14,759 bases of DNA from Betaproteobacteria bacterium UBA5216 (GTDB lineage Bacteria; Pseudomonadota; Gammaproteobacteria; Burkholderiales; SG8-41). Positions 14,027 through 14,759 of this stretch are shown here, piece after piece. The notes under the pieces were generated by a model. That model was not told the DNA's origin, did not search any database, and saw nothing but the letters and a program-made list of their open reading frames with translations. The position numbers were made by a program, and so were the translations under genes. The stretch spans positions 1 to 14,759 of the forward strand of contig DHVE01000103.1 of NCBI GenBank assembly GCA_002412495.1, in the 5' to 3' direction. Numbering within the stretch: position 1 is the stretch's first letter; each line of letters opens with the position of its first letter.

Positions 14027-14759
14027 ATGTCGATCGACCTGAACCGCCGTCAGTTCGTATTAGCATCCGCCGCACTAGTTACGCAGATGGGGTTGGCGCA
14101 ACGCGCTTTCGCGCAATCACCCAAGTTGGCGAGTGTGCCCACCGTCGACAACCTGACCATCCGCGTCATCACCGACAGCAGTTACGACACGCCACGCGTG
14201 GGAACATCGAAATGGGTAAAAATCCGCCGCTCGGGGCTTGGAATCGCCGAGGACTACCGCAAAACCCTGCACAGCGAATGGGGCTTGTCACTCGCACTGC
14301 AATCACGAATCGGCGCAGAGTCGCGAAATCTGCTGCTCGATTTTGGCTACACGCCCAATGCGCTGCTGAACAACATGGAAATTATCGGCATCGACGGCAC
14401 AAAAATGCAGGGCCTCATCGTGAGTCACGGCCACTACGATCATTTCGGCGGACTGCTGGGCTATCTCGAAAAGTACCGCAACAAGCTGCCGGACGACTTA
14501 ACGCTGTACGTCGGTGGCGAAGACAACTTCTGCATGCGCAAAACGCAGCGTGGCGCACCTGGCCATTACAGTGACTGGGGCGTTCTCGACCGGCGCGATC
14601 TCGAAAAACACCGTATCAAAGTCGTGGCATGCGAGCAGCCCACCGTGGTCATGGGTCACGCCTTCACCACCGGCACGATCCAGCGCCGCAGCTTCGAGCG
14701 CGTGCTACCCAATACCATGGTCGAATACTTCAAGACCAAAAACGTCGGCTGCGACATAC
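14027..14759 (+). CDS. Tat-exported metallo-beta-lactamase-fold hydrolase, N-terminal 244 aa (runs off the edge)
   Basis: The frame is open from ATG 14027 to the right edge, giving 244 codons without a stop. Residues 6-12 are NRRQFVL, a twin-arginine motif, followed by a hydrophobic stretch and a likely cleavage site after AFA (about 29), so the protein is probably exported folded by the Tat system. SHGHYDHFGG at 133-142 is the metallo-beta-lactamase H-x-H-x-D-H zinc motif (His134, His136, Asp138, His139). VTHEL-type later ligands are not seen yet; MGHAF near 215 may supply another His. The arrangement resembles the MBL branch that includes methanopterin-precursor-like phosphate synthases, often annotated so without proof. 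Substrate unknown. It is divergent from the propeller gene, with which it may share control. Confidence 0.88.
   Translation, partial: MSIDLNRRQFVLASAALVTQMGLAQRAFAQSPKLASVPTVDNLTIRVITDSSYDTPRVGTSKWVKIRRSGLGIAEDYRKTLHSEWGLSLALQSRIGAESRNLLLDFGYTPNALLNNMEIIGIDGTKMQGLIVSHGHYDHFGGLLGYLEKYRNKLPDDLTLYVGGEDNFCMRKTQRGAPGHYSDWGVLDRRDLEKHRIKVVACEQPTVVMGHAFTTGTIQRRSFERVLPNTMVEYFKTKNVGCDI

Overview
The window looks like accessory catabolic DNA from a high-GC beta-proteobacterium, most likely of the Burkholderiales type. That assignment rests on five periplasmic Bug/TctC-type solute-binding proteins, a family strongly expanded in that group, on GC-rich codon use, and on a paired palindromic repeat of a kind common in those genomes. 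No rRNA, tRNA, CRISPR array or complete mobile element was seen.

Layout. Positions 1-1020 hold a possible tail of an upstream gene, a small membrane protein gene on the minus strand (177-638) of lower GC than its surroundings and flanked by a perfect 12-bp inverted repeat, and an AT-rich gene-free stretch with several hairpins. Positions 1021-7073 form a long minus-strand run, read from right to left: a LigB-type extradiol dioxygenase homologue (7073-6000), a multi-zinc-ribbon protein (5959-5207), an alpha/beta hydrolase (5166-4378), a paired palindromic repeat (4227-4339), and three tandem, diverged Bug/TctC proteins (4233-3226, 3097-2114, 1995-1021). A fourth Bug protein diverges on the plus strand (7157-8131). 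Positions 8526-9863 encode a roughly 445-residue lipoprotein of unknown function, on the minus strand. Then comes about 570 bp without an intact gene, holding a short IS91-like transposase remnant. Positions 10433-12209 are a two-gene minus-strand unit: a fifth Bug protein followed by an alpha/beta hydrolase with a Cys nucleophile. A frameshifted small lipoprotein gene lies at 12326-12620 (plus). An LVIVD-repeat beta-propeller protein is on the minus strand (12583-13833). Finally a Tat-exported metallo-beta-lactamase-fold protein starts at 14027 on the plus strand and runs off the right edge.

How it may work together. Bug proteins bind small organic acids or amides in the periplasm. Here they sit beside a ring-cleavage-type dioxygenase homologue and two hydrolases, which suggests uptake and breakdown of aromatic acids or related compounds. 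No TctA/TctB membrane partners are present, so transport would need permeases encoded elsewhere, or some Bug proteins may act as sensors. The substrate cannot be read from the sequence.

Most notable points: the dioxygenase homologue appears to lack one of the usual iron-ligand histidines; one hydrolase has Cys in place of Ser; one Bug gene begins inside a repeat arm; a transposase remnant and a small lipoprotein gene each show a single-base frame break; and the first gene has a cassette-like arrangement of inverted half-sites.
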